Source: Aliiroseovarius pelagivivens
GTDB taxonomy: Bacteria > Pseudomonadota > Alphaproteobacteria > Rhodobacterales > Rhodobacteraceae
Length of the DNA: 64,000 nucleotides
NCBI RefSeq assembly: GCF_900302485.1
Contig: NZ_OMOI01000001.1
Coordinates: 62,001-126,000, forward strand
Reading direction: 5' to 3'
Positions 1 to 8,644 of this stretch are shown here, piece by piece; position 1 is the stretch's first letter, and the number at the start of each line of letters is the position of its first letter. Both the position numbers and the translations under genes were made by a program. Below the pieces are notes generated by a model that was not told where the DNA came from, ran no database searches, and worked only from the letters and a program-made list of their open reading frames with translations.

Positions 1-425
1 TATCCCTCCAGCGCCTCGGCCGTGGCTTTCTCCATCACTCCGTCATGCGGGCCCATGGCACCGTGCTGGTCTTTTAGTTCGACCAGAAGGGGCACACGGC
101 CCGCAACGATGTCCAAGATCTCGGCGAAGCTTGGAATGCCCTCGTCCCCACCGGTCAGACCGATTCCGGCCAGCTCGACCGCATTGCGGCCGCGCACCGG
201 GCCGGTGTCGCCGGTCAGGCGGGACAGGTCATAGTCGTGAAAGACCATGGCCTGCCCGTCTTTCGACATTTGCAGGTCAATCTCGATTCCATAGCCCGCA
301 TCCACGGCAGCACGAATGGCCGCGCGCGAGTTTTCCGGGCGGCCCGCTGCTTTATCGTGCAAGGCACGATGTGCGATGGGTCGGTCAATGAAGCTTTGTG
401 GCAGCGGGACGGGTCTGCGGGTCAT
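1..425 (-). CDS. Glycerophosphodiester phosphodiesterase family protein (C-terminus beyond window)
   Basis: Reading the minus strand from the ATG at 425 gives about 141 residues before the window edge. They match the start of a GDPD TIM barrel: an Ile-Ala-His-Arg stretch (His19, Arg20), Glu31-Asn32, the EIDLQMSKDG strand with Glu48 and Asp50, and VFHD with catalytic His63. The family hydrolyses glycerophosphodiesters to glycerol-3-phosphate and an alcohol. There is no signal peptide, so it is probably cytoplasmic. Its ATG overlaps the stop of the upstream RidA gene by 4 nt (ATGA), which points to translational coupling. The substrate cannot be deduced. Confidence 0.88.
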   Translation of the reverse strand, partial: MTRRPVPLPQSFIDRPIAHRALHDKAAGRPENSRAAIRAAVDAGYGIEIDLQMSKDGQAMVFHDYDLSRLTGDTGPVRGRNAVELAGIGLTGGDEGIPSFAEILDIVAGRVPLLVELKDQHGAMGPHDGVMEKATAEALEG

Positions 426-883
426 TTGATCTGGAAAATGCCTTCGATTTCCACGGCCACGCCAAAGGGCAGGCTGGCGGCGGACACAGCGGAACGCGCG
501 TGACGACCTGCATCGCCCAAGGCTTCGACCATGAAGTCAGACGCGCCGTTGATCACTTTCGGCTGGTCGCCGAAGTCGCTGGTCGAGTTCACGAAGCCCA
601 CCAGTTTCACCACACGCTGAAGGCGGTCCAGATCGCCACCACAGGCGGCTTTCACCTGTGCCAACAGAGCAATGGCGCAGCTGCGGGCGGCCTTGGCGCC
701 TTCTTCGGCAGTCATGACGTCGCCCAGCTTTCCAGTCAGGAATGCACCATCTTTCATCGAGATCTGACCCGAGACATGCACGAGGTCTCCGACCTGAACG
801 TAGGGTACATAGTTGGCCGCAGGGGCAGGGGCGTCGGGCAGGGTGACGCCCAGTTCAGCAAGGCGGGTTTCAAAAGCGCTCAT
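422..883 (-). CDS. RidA/YjgF family protein
   Basis: 153 residues, near the usual size for this family. The C-terminal GRHARSAVSAASLPFGVAVE block (about 127-146) is the RidA signature, with Arg130 in the place of the arginine that binds the carboxylate of the imine/enamine substrate. RidA enzymes hydrolyse reactive enamines released by PLP enzymes such as threonine dehydratase. This one resembles the longer, diverged Rid subgroup rather than canonical E. coli RidA, so the exact substrate is open. AAGGA lies just upstream of the ATG. It is coupled by a 4-nt overlap to the glycerophosphodiesterase gene. Confidence 0.85.
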   Translation of the reverse strand: MSAFETRLAELGVTLPDAPAPAANYVPYVQVGDLVHVSGQISMKDGAFLTGKLGDVMTAEEGAKAARSCAIALLAQVKAACGGDLDRLQRVVKLVGFVNSTSDFGDQPKVINGASDFMVEALGDAGRHARSAVSAASLPFGVAVEIEGIFQIK

Positions 884-1000
884 CGGGCGATCCTTTCAAT
901 TGGCAGGCCTGAAGATCAGGCCTTTTCTGGACGCTAGCCCGCGTCTGGGATCAGGGAAAGGGGGAAACCGACGCCTGCGTGGTTTTCCCCGTCGCACGGA

Positions 1001-2323
1001 TCAGGATTCGCGGAATGCTTTCTTGAAATAGTCCCAGAGCGGTTCGACCAGATACAGGATCGGGCTGCGATCTGTTGTGCGGATGAAGGCCGAGACGGGC
1101 ATGCCTGGGATCAGCACGGCCCCTTCGGGCAGACGCGCGATTTCACCTTCGTCCATCTGGATTTCCGCCAGATAGAAAGGTTGTCCGGTCACATCGTCCA
1201 CGAAGGAATCTGCCGACATACGCGTGACGTGGCCCTGCAAGTCCGGGGTTTCGCGACTGTTGAAGGCGGGGAACTGCAGGTACACGGTCTGCCCGACAAA
1301 GATTTGGTCGATATGAATGGGCTCGACCCGCGACATGATCACCAAGTCGCGGTCTTGCGGGACCACATACAGAACGGGCTGGGCGGGCTGGATCACCGCG
1401 CGTTCAGCAAAGATCTGCAATCCGTGGATTACACCGGAGACGGGCGCACGGATCTCTAATCGCTCGAGCCGTTCTTTGGTGTTCCGCCGCTGTTCAGACA
1501 GATCACGCGTGGTGGCGCGGGAATCGCGAAGCTCGGTGATGGCGCGCTCGCGCAGGTCTGTTTGCAGCGCGATGCTTTGCAGTTCGGTCTCGGTGATGCG
1601 CAGTTCTGCCTCGGCACTGGCAGCGGAGAGTTCCCCCAGACGCCCCAGAATGGCCGCTTCTTCGCGCTTCAAGGCCAGTACGCGGGACGCTTGCGACAGT
1701 CCCTTGTCCAAAAGGGATTGCTGGTTTGTAAGCTCTTCGCGGATCAAATCCAGCTGTTCGCGTAACGCGGTGGTTTGTGCCGCCAGCCCATCTAACTGGC
1801 GCGAAATCTGTGTCTTGCGTTTGTCGAGCTGCTCAAGCTGCGTCGACATCCCGTCGAGGCGCGAGTTGAACAGGCGCAACTGGCCTTGCATCAGGCTGTC
1901 GACCTCGGGATTGAGAGCGGCAGCTTGGATCAGCTCGTCGCTGAATACCAATGTATCAGAGCCATCGCGTTCAGCCTCGAAGCGGGCCTGACGGGCCAGA
2001 AGCTCGAAATACTGACCTTCGATGATCGTTAATTGCGAGGCCAACTGTCCCGCATCCAGACGGATCAACACTTCGCCGGCCTGTACCGTGTCACCTTCGT
2101 CAATCAGGATCTCTGTGACGACCCCACCATCCAGATGTTGCACCACCTTGCGGTTCTGTTCGATTTGCACCTGACCTTCGGCGATCACCGCGCCTGCCAG
2201 CTTGCTGGTAACGGACCATGTGCCGAAGCCACCAACAAGAATCAACAAGGCGATGAAGCCAAGGATCAGCGGGCGGCGGGCCGAGAAGCTCGGGGCGTTC
2301 TGGATCGAGTTATCTTGCATCAT
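1001..2323 (-). CDS. HlyD-family type I secretion periplasmic adaptor
   Basis: 440 residues. A short cytoplasmic N-terminus is followed by one membrane segment (about 18-38), a lipoyl-like half motif (about 45-95), a long heptad-rich coiled coil (about 130-290), the second lipoyl half and a C-terminal beta barrel. This is the standard HlyD/PrtE membrane-fusion layout that joins an inner-membrane ABC exporter to a TolC-type channel. The ATG overlaps the stop of the upstream ABC gene by 4 nt. A second ATG follows immediately. No TolC homologue or RTX substrate gene lies in the window, so the cargo is unknown. Confidence 0.9.
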   Translation of the reverse strand: MMQDNSIQNAPSFSARRPLILGFIALLILVGGFGTWSVTSKLAGAVIAEGQVQIEQNRKVVQHLDGGVVTEILIDEGDTVQAGEVLIRLDAGQLASQLTIIEGQYFELLARQARFEAERDGSDTLVFSDELIQAAALNPEVDSLMQGQLRLFNSRLDGMSTQLEQLDKRKTQISRQLDGLAAQTTALREQLDLIREELTNQQSLLDKGLSQASRVLALKREEAAILGRLGELSAASAEAELRITETELQSIALQTDLRERAITELRDSRATTRDLSEQRRNTKERLERLEIRAPVSGVIHGLQIFAERAVIQPAQPVLYVVPQDRDLVIMSRVEPIHIDQIFVGQTVYLQFPAFNSRETPDLQGHVTRMSADSFVDDVTGQPFYLAEIQMDEGEIARLPEGAVLIPGMPVSAFIRTTDRSPILYLVEPLWDYFKKAFRES

Positions 2324-4047
2324 TGTGCCCCCCCATTGGTTTGCGAGGACTGGATCTGTTGGGCGTTCTGTACATGCGCTTTCAGCACATCGTCACGCGG
2401 GCCAAAGCCGCGGGCGACGCCATCATCAAGGATCAACAAAATCTCGCATTCCTTGATGGCGGCCGGGCGGTGCGCCATGATCATCACGGCCCCGCCGCGC
2501 GCTTTCACGGCGCGAATGGCGGTGTTCAGAGCCTGCGTGCCTTCGTTGTCGAGGTTCGAGTTCGGCTCGTCCAGCACCAGGATGACTGGATCGCCATAGA
2601 TTGCGCGGGCCAATCCGACACGTTGCATCTGGCCACCGGAAAGGGTCGCGCCTCCGGGTGTCAGTTGTGTGTCGTAGCCTTCAGGAAGTGACAGGATCAG
2701 CTCGTGTGCTCCGGCCATCTGGGCGGCGGCAACGACAGCGGCGGCATCCGGTTTCAGATCCAGTCCCGCGATGTTTTCGGCAACGGTGCCTTCAAACATC
2801 TGTACGCGCTGCGGCAGGTAGCCAATGTAGCGACCCAATGCTTCGGGCGAGTAGTTGTCCAATGATGCGCCACCCAATCGCACAGTGCCACCATCGGGCG
2901 CGACAACGCCCGTCAACACGCGCGCAAGCGTCGATTTTCCCGCGCCAGATGGTCCGATGACCCCCAAAGCCTCGCCGGGGTTCATGTCAAAACTGACCTG
3001 TCGCAGAACTGCGCGGTTTGCGCCGCGCGGAATAACCGTCAGCTTGTCGATGCGCAGTTTCGCATCCGGGCGCGGCAATGTGGTGCGTTCCTGTTCGGGC
3101 GGTGTTTCGGCCAACAGCTCGGCCAGAGACTGCCAGCCAGACCGGGCGCGCTGCACCGTTTGCCACTGGTTCACCGCGGCATCGACCGGGGCAAGAGCAC
3201 GGCCCAACAGGATAGACCCCGCGATCATGGCCCCCGGCGAGATCTCGCCCTTCAAGGCCAGATAGGCCCCAAGGCCCAGCATTGCGGATTGCAGAAACTG
3301 GCGGAATGTCTTCGACATGGCCGAGAACTGGCCCAGGCGATCCGAGGCGCGCAGGTTCTCAAACAACGAAACTTCGCGTGATTTATGCCAGCGCTTATAG
3401 GCCCCGCTGGACATGCCAAGGGCGCGCACCATCTCGGATTCCACGCGCATCTGTTCGGCCATTTGGTCGGCGTGGTGGGTGGCAATGGTGGCTTTGGTCA
3501 AGGGGCCTCTGGTGAACAACTGGTTCAGAACCGTGATTGCGATCAACAAGGCACCCCCCACAACAGCCAAAATTCCCAGCCAAGGGTGAAAGACGCTGAT
3601 GGCGAACAGGAATACCGGGGTCCACGGAATGTCAAAAGCCGCCGTAATAACCGGGCTGGACAACAGCTTTTGCACCGCTTCCAGATCTTTCAGCCCAGCA
3701 GTTGTGCCGCCGTCCCCACCGGTCTGGCGCATGACGGCCGAAAATACGCGCTGGTCCAGTGACGCCTGAAATTGCGCCCCAGCCCGCGCCAGAATACGTG
3801 CGCGTGCATAGTCAAGAATGCCCATCATCAGGAACAGAAAACCCATCAGCAGGGTCAACGCGATCAGTGTCGCCTCGGACCGGCTGCCAAGCACGCGATC
3901 ATAAAGCTGCAGCATATAGATCGGAGCCGTCAGCATCAGCAAATTCACGAACACCGAAAACAGGGCAACGCTCCACATCAGGCCACGCAGCTTACGGCGT
4001 TGTGTGCGGAGTTCTTCCAGCCCTTGAAGCAGTTGGTTCTGTCTCAT
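2320..4047 (-). CDS. Type I secretion system permease/ATPase (PrtD/HlyB-like)
   Basis: 575 residues from the chosen ATG at 4047. An upstream in-frame ATG at 4098 would add 17 non-conserved residues. An N-terminal exporter transmembrane domain (about 20-300) is followed by an ABC ATPase: Walker [10 protein letters not shown] near 365-373, signature LSGGQ near 469-473, Walker B VILVLDEP near 488-495 and an H-loop histidine in MIMAHRP. It has no N-terminal C39 peptidase domain, so it belongs to the PrtD-type exporters of unprocessed RTX-like proteins or proteases. It is coupled to the HlyD-family adaptor and transcribed divergently from mlaA. Confidence 0.9.
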   Translation of the reverse strand: MRQNQLLQGLEELRTQRRKLRGLMWSVALFSVFVNLLMLTAPIYMLQLYDRVLGSRSEATLIALTLLMGFLFLMMGILDYARARILARAGAQFQASLDQRVFSAVMRQTGGDGGTTAGLKDLEAVQKLLSSPVITAAFDIPWTPVFLFAISVFHPWLGILAVVGGALLIAITVLNQLFTRGPLTKATIATHHADQMAEQMRVESEMVRALGMSSGAYKRWHKSREVSLFENLRASDRLGQFSAMSKTFRQFLQSAMLGLGAYLALKGEISPGAMIAGSILLGRALAPVDAAVNQWQTVQRARSGWQSLAELLAETPPEQERTTLPRPDAKLRIDKLTVIPRGANRAVLRQVSFDMNPGEALGVIGPSGAGKSTLARVLTGVVAPDGGTVRLGGASLDNYSPEALGRYIGYLPQRVQMFEGTVAENIAGLDLKPDAAAVVAAAQMAGAHELILSLPEGYDTQLTPGGATLSGGQMQRVGLARAIYGDPVILVLDEPNSNLDNEGTQALNTAIRAVKARGGAVMIMAHRPAAIKECEILLILDDGVARGFGPRDDVLKAHVQNAQQIQSSQTNGGAQ

Positions 4048-4240
4048 GTCAATTTGCTCATTCCTACGAACACTTGCCTGCGGCCCGGTGCGTATCAAAC
4101 GCTCGGCGGGTTTCTGCTTGCAACTGTCGCCAAATAGTCACATTCAATAGCTGCGGAAGCCTTAACATCTGTGCAATATGCCTGCATCCATTATGTGTGG
4201 CCTGAATAATCAGAAAACACCAAATTCAGCGATAGTTCAC

Positions 4241-4984
4241 GTGAAGAAAAGAAATTCCAAACTTGTAGTCGCGCTGGCCGGTCTGGCGCTGATGGGGCTG
4301 AGTGCTTGTGCGACAGCGCCTGCGCCTTCAGGCTATAACGATCCGCACGCGGATCAGAACCGTCGGACTCACCGTGCCAATATCAAGTTGGACCGCGTGT
4401 TGGTTTCGCCTGCGTCGAACACTTACGGCACCATCTTGCCACAACCGGTGCGCGATTCGGTTTCGTATTTCTCGGATAACGCGTCTTTGCCGGGGGTTGT
4501 CGCGAACAACCTTCTGCAGGGCAACATCGAGGATGCGCTGCACAACACTGTCCGTTTTGCGTTCAACTCTACGTTAGGTCTGCTTGGCATCTTTGATGTC
4601 GCAACCGATATTGGTCTTGAAGAACGTGAAAGCGATTTTGGTGAAACCCTGCATGTTTGGGGTGTGCCGGAAGGGGACTACGTGGTTTTGCCCTTCTTTG
4701 GCCCGTCGACCGAGCGTGATGGATTTGGGATATTGGTCGACTTTGTCCTGAACCCACTAAGCTTGGCTTTGCCGACCGAAGTGAAACACCTTCCCAAAGC
4801 CGCTTGGGTTCTGTCTAAGTTTGGTGATCGCTATCAGTTCAGCGACACGATTGACGAGTTCTATAATAGCGAAGAGGGCTACGACGTGATGCAGCTCTAC
4901 TATTTGGACTCGCGCCGTTACGAGCTGGGCGTTGAAGTGGAAGACGATGAGCTTGAGGATATTTACGATGCGTATGATGGGTAA
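4241..4984 (+). CDS. mlaA: MlaA/VacJ-family outer-membrane lipoprotein
   Basis: About 247 residues from the GTG at 4241. That start leaves a clean lipoprotein signal, KKRNSKL, a hydrophobic core and the lipobox LSAC with lipidated Cys23. The ATG at 4178 would put 21 extra residues before the signal. The body shows MlaA blocks: NxxRxxHRxN-type N-terminus, FNSTLGLLGIFDVA, and LPFFGPSTERDGFG. MlaA sits in the outer membrane and removes misplaced phospholipids from the outer leaflet, passing them to MlaC. The mlaC gene begins within its 3' end. The mlaFEDB inner-membrane genes are not in the window. Confidence 0.92.
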   Translation: MKKRNSKLVVALAGLALMGLSACATAPAPSGYNDPHADQNRRTHRANIKLDRVLVSPASNTYGTILPQPVRDSVSYFSDNASLPGVVANNLLQGNIEDALHNTVRFAFNSTLGLLGIFDVATDIGLEERESDFGETLHVWGVPEGDYVVLPFFGPSTERDGFGILVDFVLNPLSLALPTEVKHLPKAAWVLSKFGDRYQFSDTIDEFYNSEEGYDVMQLYYLDSRRYELGVEVEDDELEDIYDAYDG

Positions 4985-5582
4985 CGAGACCTCTATGACA
5001 CGTCGCGCCTTTGTTGGCGGGCTGGCTGGATTGGGCGTTCTGGCCGCGATGCCGGGGCGTGCATTGGCTGCTGTTTCTGCAGCTCAGGCCGAAAGCCTGA
5101 TTGGTAAGGTCGTGCGCGACATCAACTCGATCATCAACTCGGGCGCGTCCGAGGCAACGATGATCAAGAGATTCGAAGGCGTGTTTGCACAATATGCTGA
5201 CGTGAATTTCATCGCACTGTCCGCGCTTGGCCCGGATGGACGGTCGGCCAGCGCATCACAGAAAAGCGCATTCATCAAAGCCTTCCGCGCTTATATCGCG
5301 CGCCGCTATGGCAGCCGCTTCCGCGAATTCGAAGGCGGTCGCATTGATGTCATCAGCACGAAGCAAGTGAAAAGCCGCTTTGAAGTTCTGACCAAGACAA
5401 CGTTGAAAGGCCACTCGCCCTTCGATGTTGTGTTCATCGTGGCAGCCAGCAATGGCAAGTTTATCGATATGCAGGTCGAAGGTATCTCGATCGTGAAATC
5501 CGAGCGGAAGGAAATCGGCGCGATGCTGGACCGTCGCAAGGGTGATCTGAACCAGTTGATTGCGGATCTGCAGAAGGGCTAA
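4968..5582 (+). CDS. mlaC: MlaC/Ttg2D-family phospholipid-binding periplasmic protein
   Basis: About 204 residues from the ATG at 4968, which has GAGG nine bases upstream; ATGs at 4974, 4977 and 4995 are alternatives. The N-terminus TRRAFVGGLAGLGVL fits a twin-arginine (Tat) signal followed by an Ala-rich cleavage site, unlike the Sec signals of enteric MlaC. The rest has the MlaC fold pattern: SLIGKVV, FxxYLxRRYG-like FRAYIARRYG, and FDVVFIV. MlaC shuttles phospholipid between MlaA and the MlaFEDB ABC transporter. It overlaps mlaA by about 17 nt and is followed by a strong terminator. Confidence 0.88.
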   Translation: MRMMGNETSMTRRAFVGGLAGLGVLAAMPGRALAAVSAAQAESLIGKVVRDINSIINSGASEATMIKRFEGVFAQYADVNFIALSALGPDGRSASASQKSAFIKAFRAYIARRYGSRFREFEGGRIDVISTKQVKSRFEVLTKTTLKGHSPFDVVFIVAASNGKFIDMQVEGISIVKSERKEIGAMLDRRKGDLNQLIADLQKG

Positions 5583-5607
5583 TTTTGGCCCCGTAGAATA
5601 GAAATAG

Positions 5608-5640
5608 AAAAGCCCCGGCCATCGCGCCGGGGCTTTTTCT
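5608..5640. terminator. Bidirectional intrinsic terminator between mlaC and the PBP gene
   Basis: A GC-rich hairpin, AGCCCCGGC (from 5611) pairing with GCCGGGGCT, is flanked by A-run and T-run. It lies between two convergent genes and has U-rich tails in both directions. Confidence 0.85.
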
Positions 5641-5671
5641 TTGTCTGTCTGTCAGGTCAGTTGCGCCAGTT

Positions 5672-7903
5672 TCAGTTGCCCTGTCCGAAGATCGAACGAA
5701 GCACCCCGATAAGCGCATCCTCGACGGCCTCACCAACCGATTGTCCGCCGCCGCCGCCACCGGTCTGCGGGATGCCTTGGAACCCTTGATTGTCCCCCGA
5801 GGTCATCGTGCGCCCGTCGAATTGCGGAACGAAATCAGGGCGGATCATCGGCAGGGGTGTGGGGACCAGCTGTGATTGGATGTTCACCATCGCCTCGCGC
5901 CACATCTCGGCCGGAAGGCCGCCGCCGGTCACACCCTTCAAGGGCGTGTTGTCGTCATACCCCATCCAGATGCCCATCACATAGTCCGCCGTGAAGGCAA
6001 TGAACCACGCATCGCGCGCCGATTGGCTGGTGCCAGTCTTGCCCGCGATTTCGATCCCTTCGATGCGCGCGCGTGTGCCGGTGCCTTCTTCGATCACGCG
6101 GCTCATCATATAGGTCAGTTGCGCGGCTGCCTCGCGCGAGATGACACGCTCGCCAATGCCGCCGGCCTGGGTCATCAGGGGATCTCGGTCCCCCACCAGT
6201 CGCAGCTGAGTGAGGCCATAGGGTGTCACGGATGAACCACCATTCAGGATGCCCGCATAGGCACCCGTGGTTTCCAAGAGCGTCCCGTCAGAGGCGCCAA
6301 GTGCCAACGCGGGGCCTACGGCCAGATCGCTTTCGATCCCAAAGCTCGATGCAACCGAGCGGACCGCCTCGCGCCCGACTTCTTCCGACACTTTCACGGC
6401 GGGGATGTTCAGGGATTTGGCCAGGGCCTCGGTGAAATTGACGGGGCCATAGAACTTCTTCGAGTAGTTTTTTGGGCACCATTCGCCCGAGCCCGGGATG
6501 TTCAGACAATAGGGTTCGTCGATCACGAAATCGTTCCAGCTATACCCCATGTCCAAGGCGGCAGCATAAACGAAGGGCTTGAAGGCCGACCCAGTCTGAC
6601 GCTTGGCTTGCGTGGCGCGGTTGAAGGCGCCCGTCACGCGGGTTTCGCGTCCGCCCACAAGGCCACGGACAGCGCCATCGGCGCTCATCACGACGATCGC
6701 GGCCTGTGCTTTGGACCCTTCCGAGACCTTTTCATCAAAGATCTTGGCCATCGCGCTTTCCGCCGCTTTCTGAATGCGCGGGTCGAGCGTGGTTTTGATG
6801 ATCACGTCTTCGGTCGTCTTACGGGTCAGGAAGGCCGGCAGGTCGCCCATGATCCAATCCGCAAAATACCCGCCTGCCTGCGCTTTGGCGGCTTTTGACA
6901 GAACGGCGGGGTTCTCTTGGTATTGGGCCGTATCCTTGTCCGACAAATACCCCTGTTCGTTCATCAGGCGCAGAACGGTGGCTGCGCGATCCTGCGAGCG
7001 TTTCAGATTGTTGGTCGGTGCAAAGCGCGACGGCGCGGTCAGCATGCCCGACAGCATCGCGGCCTGCGCCGGGTTCAGCTCGGACGCGGGAATGGCGAAA
7101 TACCGTTGAGAAGCCGCGTCAAAGCCGAACGACCCCGCACCCAGATAGGCGCGGTTCATATAGATGGTCAGGATCTCGTCTTTGGTGAACTTGGTTTCCA
7201 GTGCCATCGCATAGATGGCTTCCTTCATCTTCCGCCACAGGGATCCTTGACGGCAGTCGGCCTCGTATGCGGCTTCGGTCTTCCAGACATCGGGGTCATA
7301 AGGAACGCCAAGGCACAGAAGCTTGGCAACCTGCTGCGTCAGGGTCGAACCACCGTGCCCGGACAAAGGACCGCGCCCTTCACTGAGGTTGATCTTCACC
7401 GCGCTGGCGATGCCGCGCGGGCTGAGTCCAAAATGGCCGTAGAATCGTTTGTCTTCGGTCGCGACCACAGCATTTTTCAGGTGAGGGCTGACGGTTTCGG
7501 TTGTGATGGTGCGCCCACGCTGGTCGCCGCGCCAGGCGTAGACCTCGCCATAGCGGTCCAGAATGGTCACAGACCCTTTGGCCCGGCCATCCAGCATCGT
7601 ATTCAGCTCGGGCATGGTCGAGGCGAAGTAAAACACCGCAGCCCCGATGATCAGCGCGGTCACGACCGCACCCTTCCACATCAGGCGCCATAGCATCCGC
7701 AGCACCCAACCAATGAAGACGAAGGGCCACATGAAGATCGAGCGCGGTTTGCGCGGCCCACCGCCTCCGCCCGAGCGGCGACGCTTGGGCGCTGCTTTGC
7801 GCTTGGTGGTCGTGGTGCGCGCAGGCTTCTTGGGCGCCGCCTTTTTCGCAGGATAACGCTTGTCTGCCACCAGTGCGGGGCGCTTTCGGCCAGATTGGCT
7901 CAT
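5672..7903 (-). CDS. Class A penicillin-binding protein (transglycosylase/transpeptidase, PBP1A-like)
   Basis: 743 residues from the ATG at 7903. The longer reading from 8005 runs through a palindromic repeat and is unlikely. A Lys/Arg-rich cytoplasmic tail (1-55) precedes one membrane anchor (about 77-95). The glycosyltransferase-51 domain has the ATEDKRFYGH motif with catalytic Glu150. The transpeptidase domain has SAFK (Ser439, Lys442), SLN (496-498) and KTGT (from Lys621). It polymerises and cross-links peptidoglycan in the periplasm. A Gly-rich stretch near the C-terminus (GGGGGGQS) looks like a linker to a short amphipathic end. It is monocistronic, convergent with mlaC. Confidence 0.93.
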   Translation of the reverse strand: MSQSGRKRPALVADKRYPAKKAAPKKPARTTTTKRKAAPKRRRSGGGGGPRKPRSIFMWPFVFIGWVLRMLWRLMWKGAVVTALIIGAAVFYFASTMPELNTMLDGRAKGSVTILDRYGEVYAWRGDQRGRTITTETVSPHLKNAVVATEDKRFYGHFGLSPRGIASAVKINLSEGRGPLSGHGGSTLTQQVAKLLCLGVPYDPDVWKTEAAYEADCRQGSLWRKMKEAIYAMALETKFTKDEILTIYMNRAYLGAGSFGFDAASQRYFAIPASELNPAQAAMLSGMLTAPSRFAPTNNLKRSQDRAATVLRLMNEQGYLSDKDTAQYQENPAVLSKAAKAQAGGYFADWIMGDLPAFLTRKTTEDVIIKTTLDPRIQKAAESAMAKIFDEKVSEGSKAQAAIVVMSADGAVRGLVGGRETRVTGAFNRATQAKRQTGSAFKPFVYAAALDMGYSWNDFVIDEPYCLNIPGSGEWCPKNYSKKFYGPVNFTEALAKSLNIPAVKVSEEVGREAVRSVASSFGIESDLAVGPALALGASDGTLLETTGAYAGILNGGSSVTPYGLTQLRLVGDRDPLMTQAGGIGERVISREAAAQLTYMMSRVIEEGTGTRARIEGIEIAGKTGTSQSARDAWFIAFTADYVMGIWMGYDDNTPLKGVTGGGLPAEMWREAMVNIQSQLVPTPLPMIRPDFVPQFDGRTMTSGDNQGFQGIPQTGGGGGGQSVGEAVEDALIGVLRSIFGQGN

Positions 7904-8288
7904 GATACTCGTCCGGGTCTGCTCGGTGCTTGTCGTTGTGACATATAGCGTTTCGGTATTCTTCTGAAACAGCGTAAAGCCGAAACGCCTGGAACGCATC
8001 AGCATTGCGGGCGCGTCGGAACGATACCTGTCTTAATCTTCTTCTCAAACGCTTTAGCGATTCGTTTCGGGCAAGTGTAGCCCGAAGCCCCTCACCGCGC
8101 GACTTTTCGCGCTGCTGCATTTTTCATCACAGCGCTAGGCAACCACGTCAAATACCGGGCGCATCCGGTTTTCAGGTCAGCTTTCCTGCCCAATTTAGCC
8201 TCATCTGTGGGCATTTTCTGCGCTGCGGCGTCTGACTTGCTGCAAGCGCACGGTCAACGGATCGTGCCGAAGAAGGAAAGGAAAGAAC
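7904..8288. other. Divergent intergenic region between PBP gene and glnK
   Basis: The PBP-proximal half is taken up by a palindromic repeat (listed separately). The remaining 200 bases before glnK hold the presumed glnK-amtB promoter. I looked for a sigma-54 -24/-12 element and for a canonical NtrC dyad and found neither in convincing form. No small ORF with a ribosome site was seen. Confidence 0.5.
7947..8086. repeat. Palindromic repeat, copy B (CGTTTCGG/CCGAAACG family)
   Basis: GCGTTTCGG (7948-7956) faces CCGAAACGC (7980-7988). These are followed by a TTGCGGGCG core (8005-8013), AAACGCTTTA (8047-8056) and a hairpin TTCGGGC/GCCCGAA (8066-8086). The same parts in the same order occur at 14952-15066. 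The copy here has decayed more. It behaves like a REP-type intergenic repeat. Confidence 0.6.
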
Positions 8289-8627
8289 GTGAAACTGATC
8301 ATTGCAGCGATCAAACCGTTCAAGCTTGAAGATGTACGCGAGGCTCTGACCACCGTAGGCGTCACTGGCATGATGGTTTCTGAAATCAAGGGTTTTGGGG
8401 CCCAGTCGGGTCACACCGAGATCTATCGCGGCGCGGAATACGCCGTGAATTTTTTGCCGAAAATCAAGCTTGAGATCGTCGTGAATGACGACCTTGCCGC
8501 CGAGGTTGTCGAGACCATCTCGAAGGCCGCACACACCGGCAAGATCGGTGACGGCAAGATCTTCACCCTCGACGTGTCGGACGCCATGCGCGTGCGCACC
8601 GGCGAAACTGGCGTTGACGCCGTATAA
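8289..8627 (+). CDS. glnK: P-II nitrogen regulatory protein GlnK
   Basis: 112 residues, the standard P-II length, from a GTG with AAGGAAAGGAA upstream. The T-loop carries the TEIYRGAEYAV motif with Tyr51, the uridylylation site. The B-loop TGKIGDGKIF is intact for ATP/ADP and 2-oxoglutarate binding. GlnK senses nitrogen and energy status and plugs the ammonium channel AmtB when nitrogen is plentiful. The amtB gene follows 17 nt later in the same operon, so the paralogue name glnK fits better than glnB. Confidence 0.95.
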   Translation: MKLIIAAIKPFKLEDVREALTTVGVTGMMVSEIKGFGAQSGHTEIYRGAEYAVNFLPKIKLEIVVNDDLAAEVVETISKAAHTGKIGDGKIFTLDVSDAMRVRTGETGVDAV

Positions 8628-8644
8628 GCGTGAAAGGACAGACA

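Noticed and set aside
8087..8288. Possible NtrC/sigma-54 control of glnK
   Set aside because: A GCAC...GTGC pair exists but its spacing is wrong, and no -24/-12 element was found.
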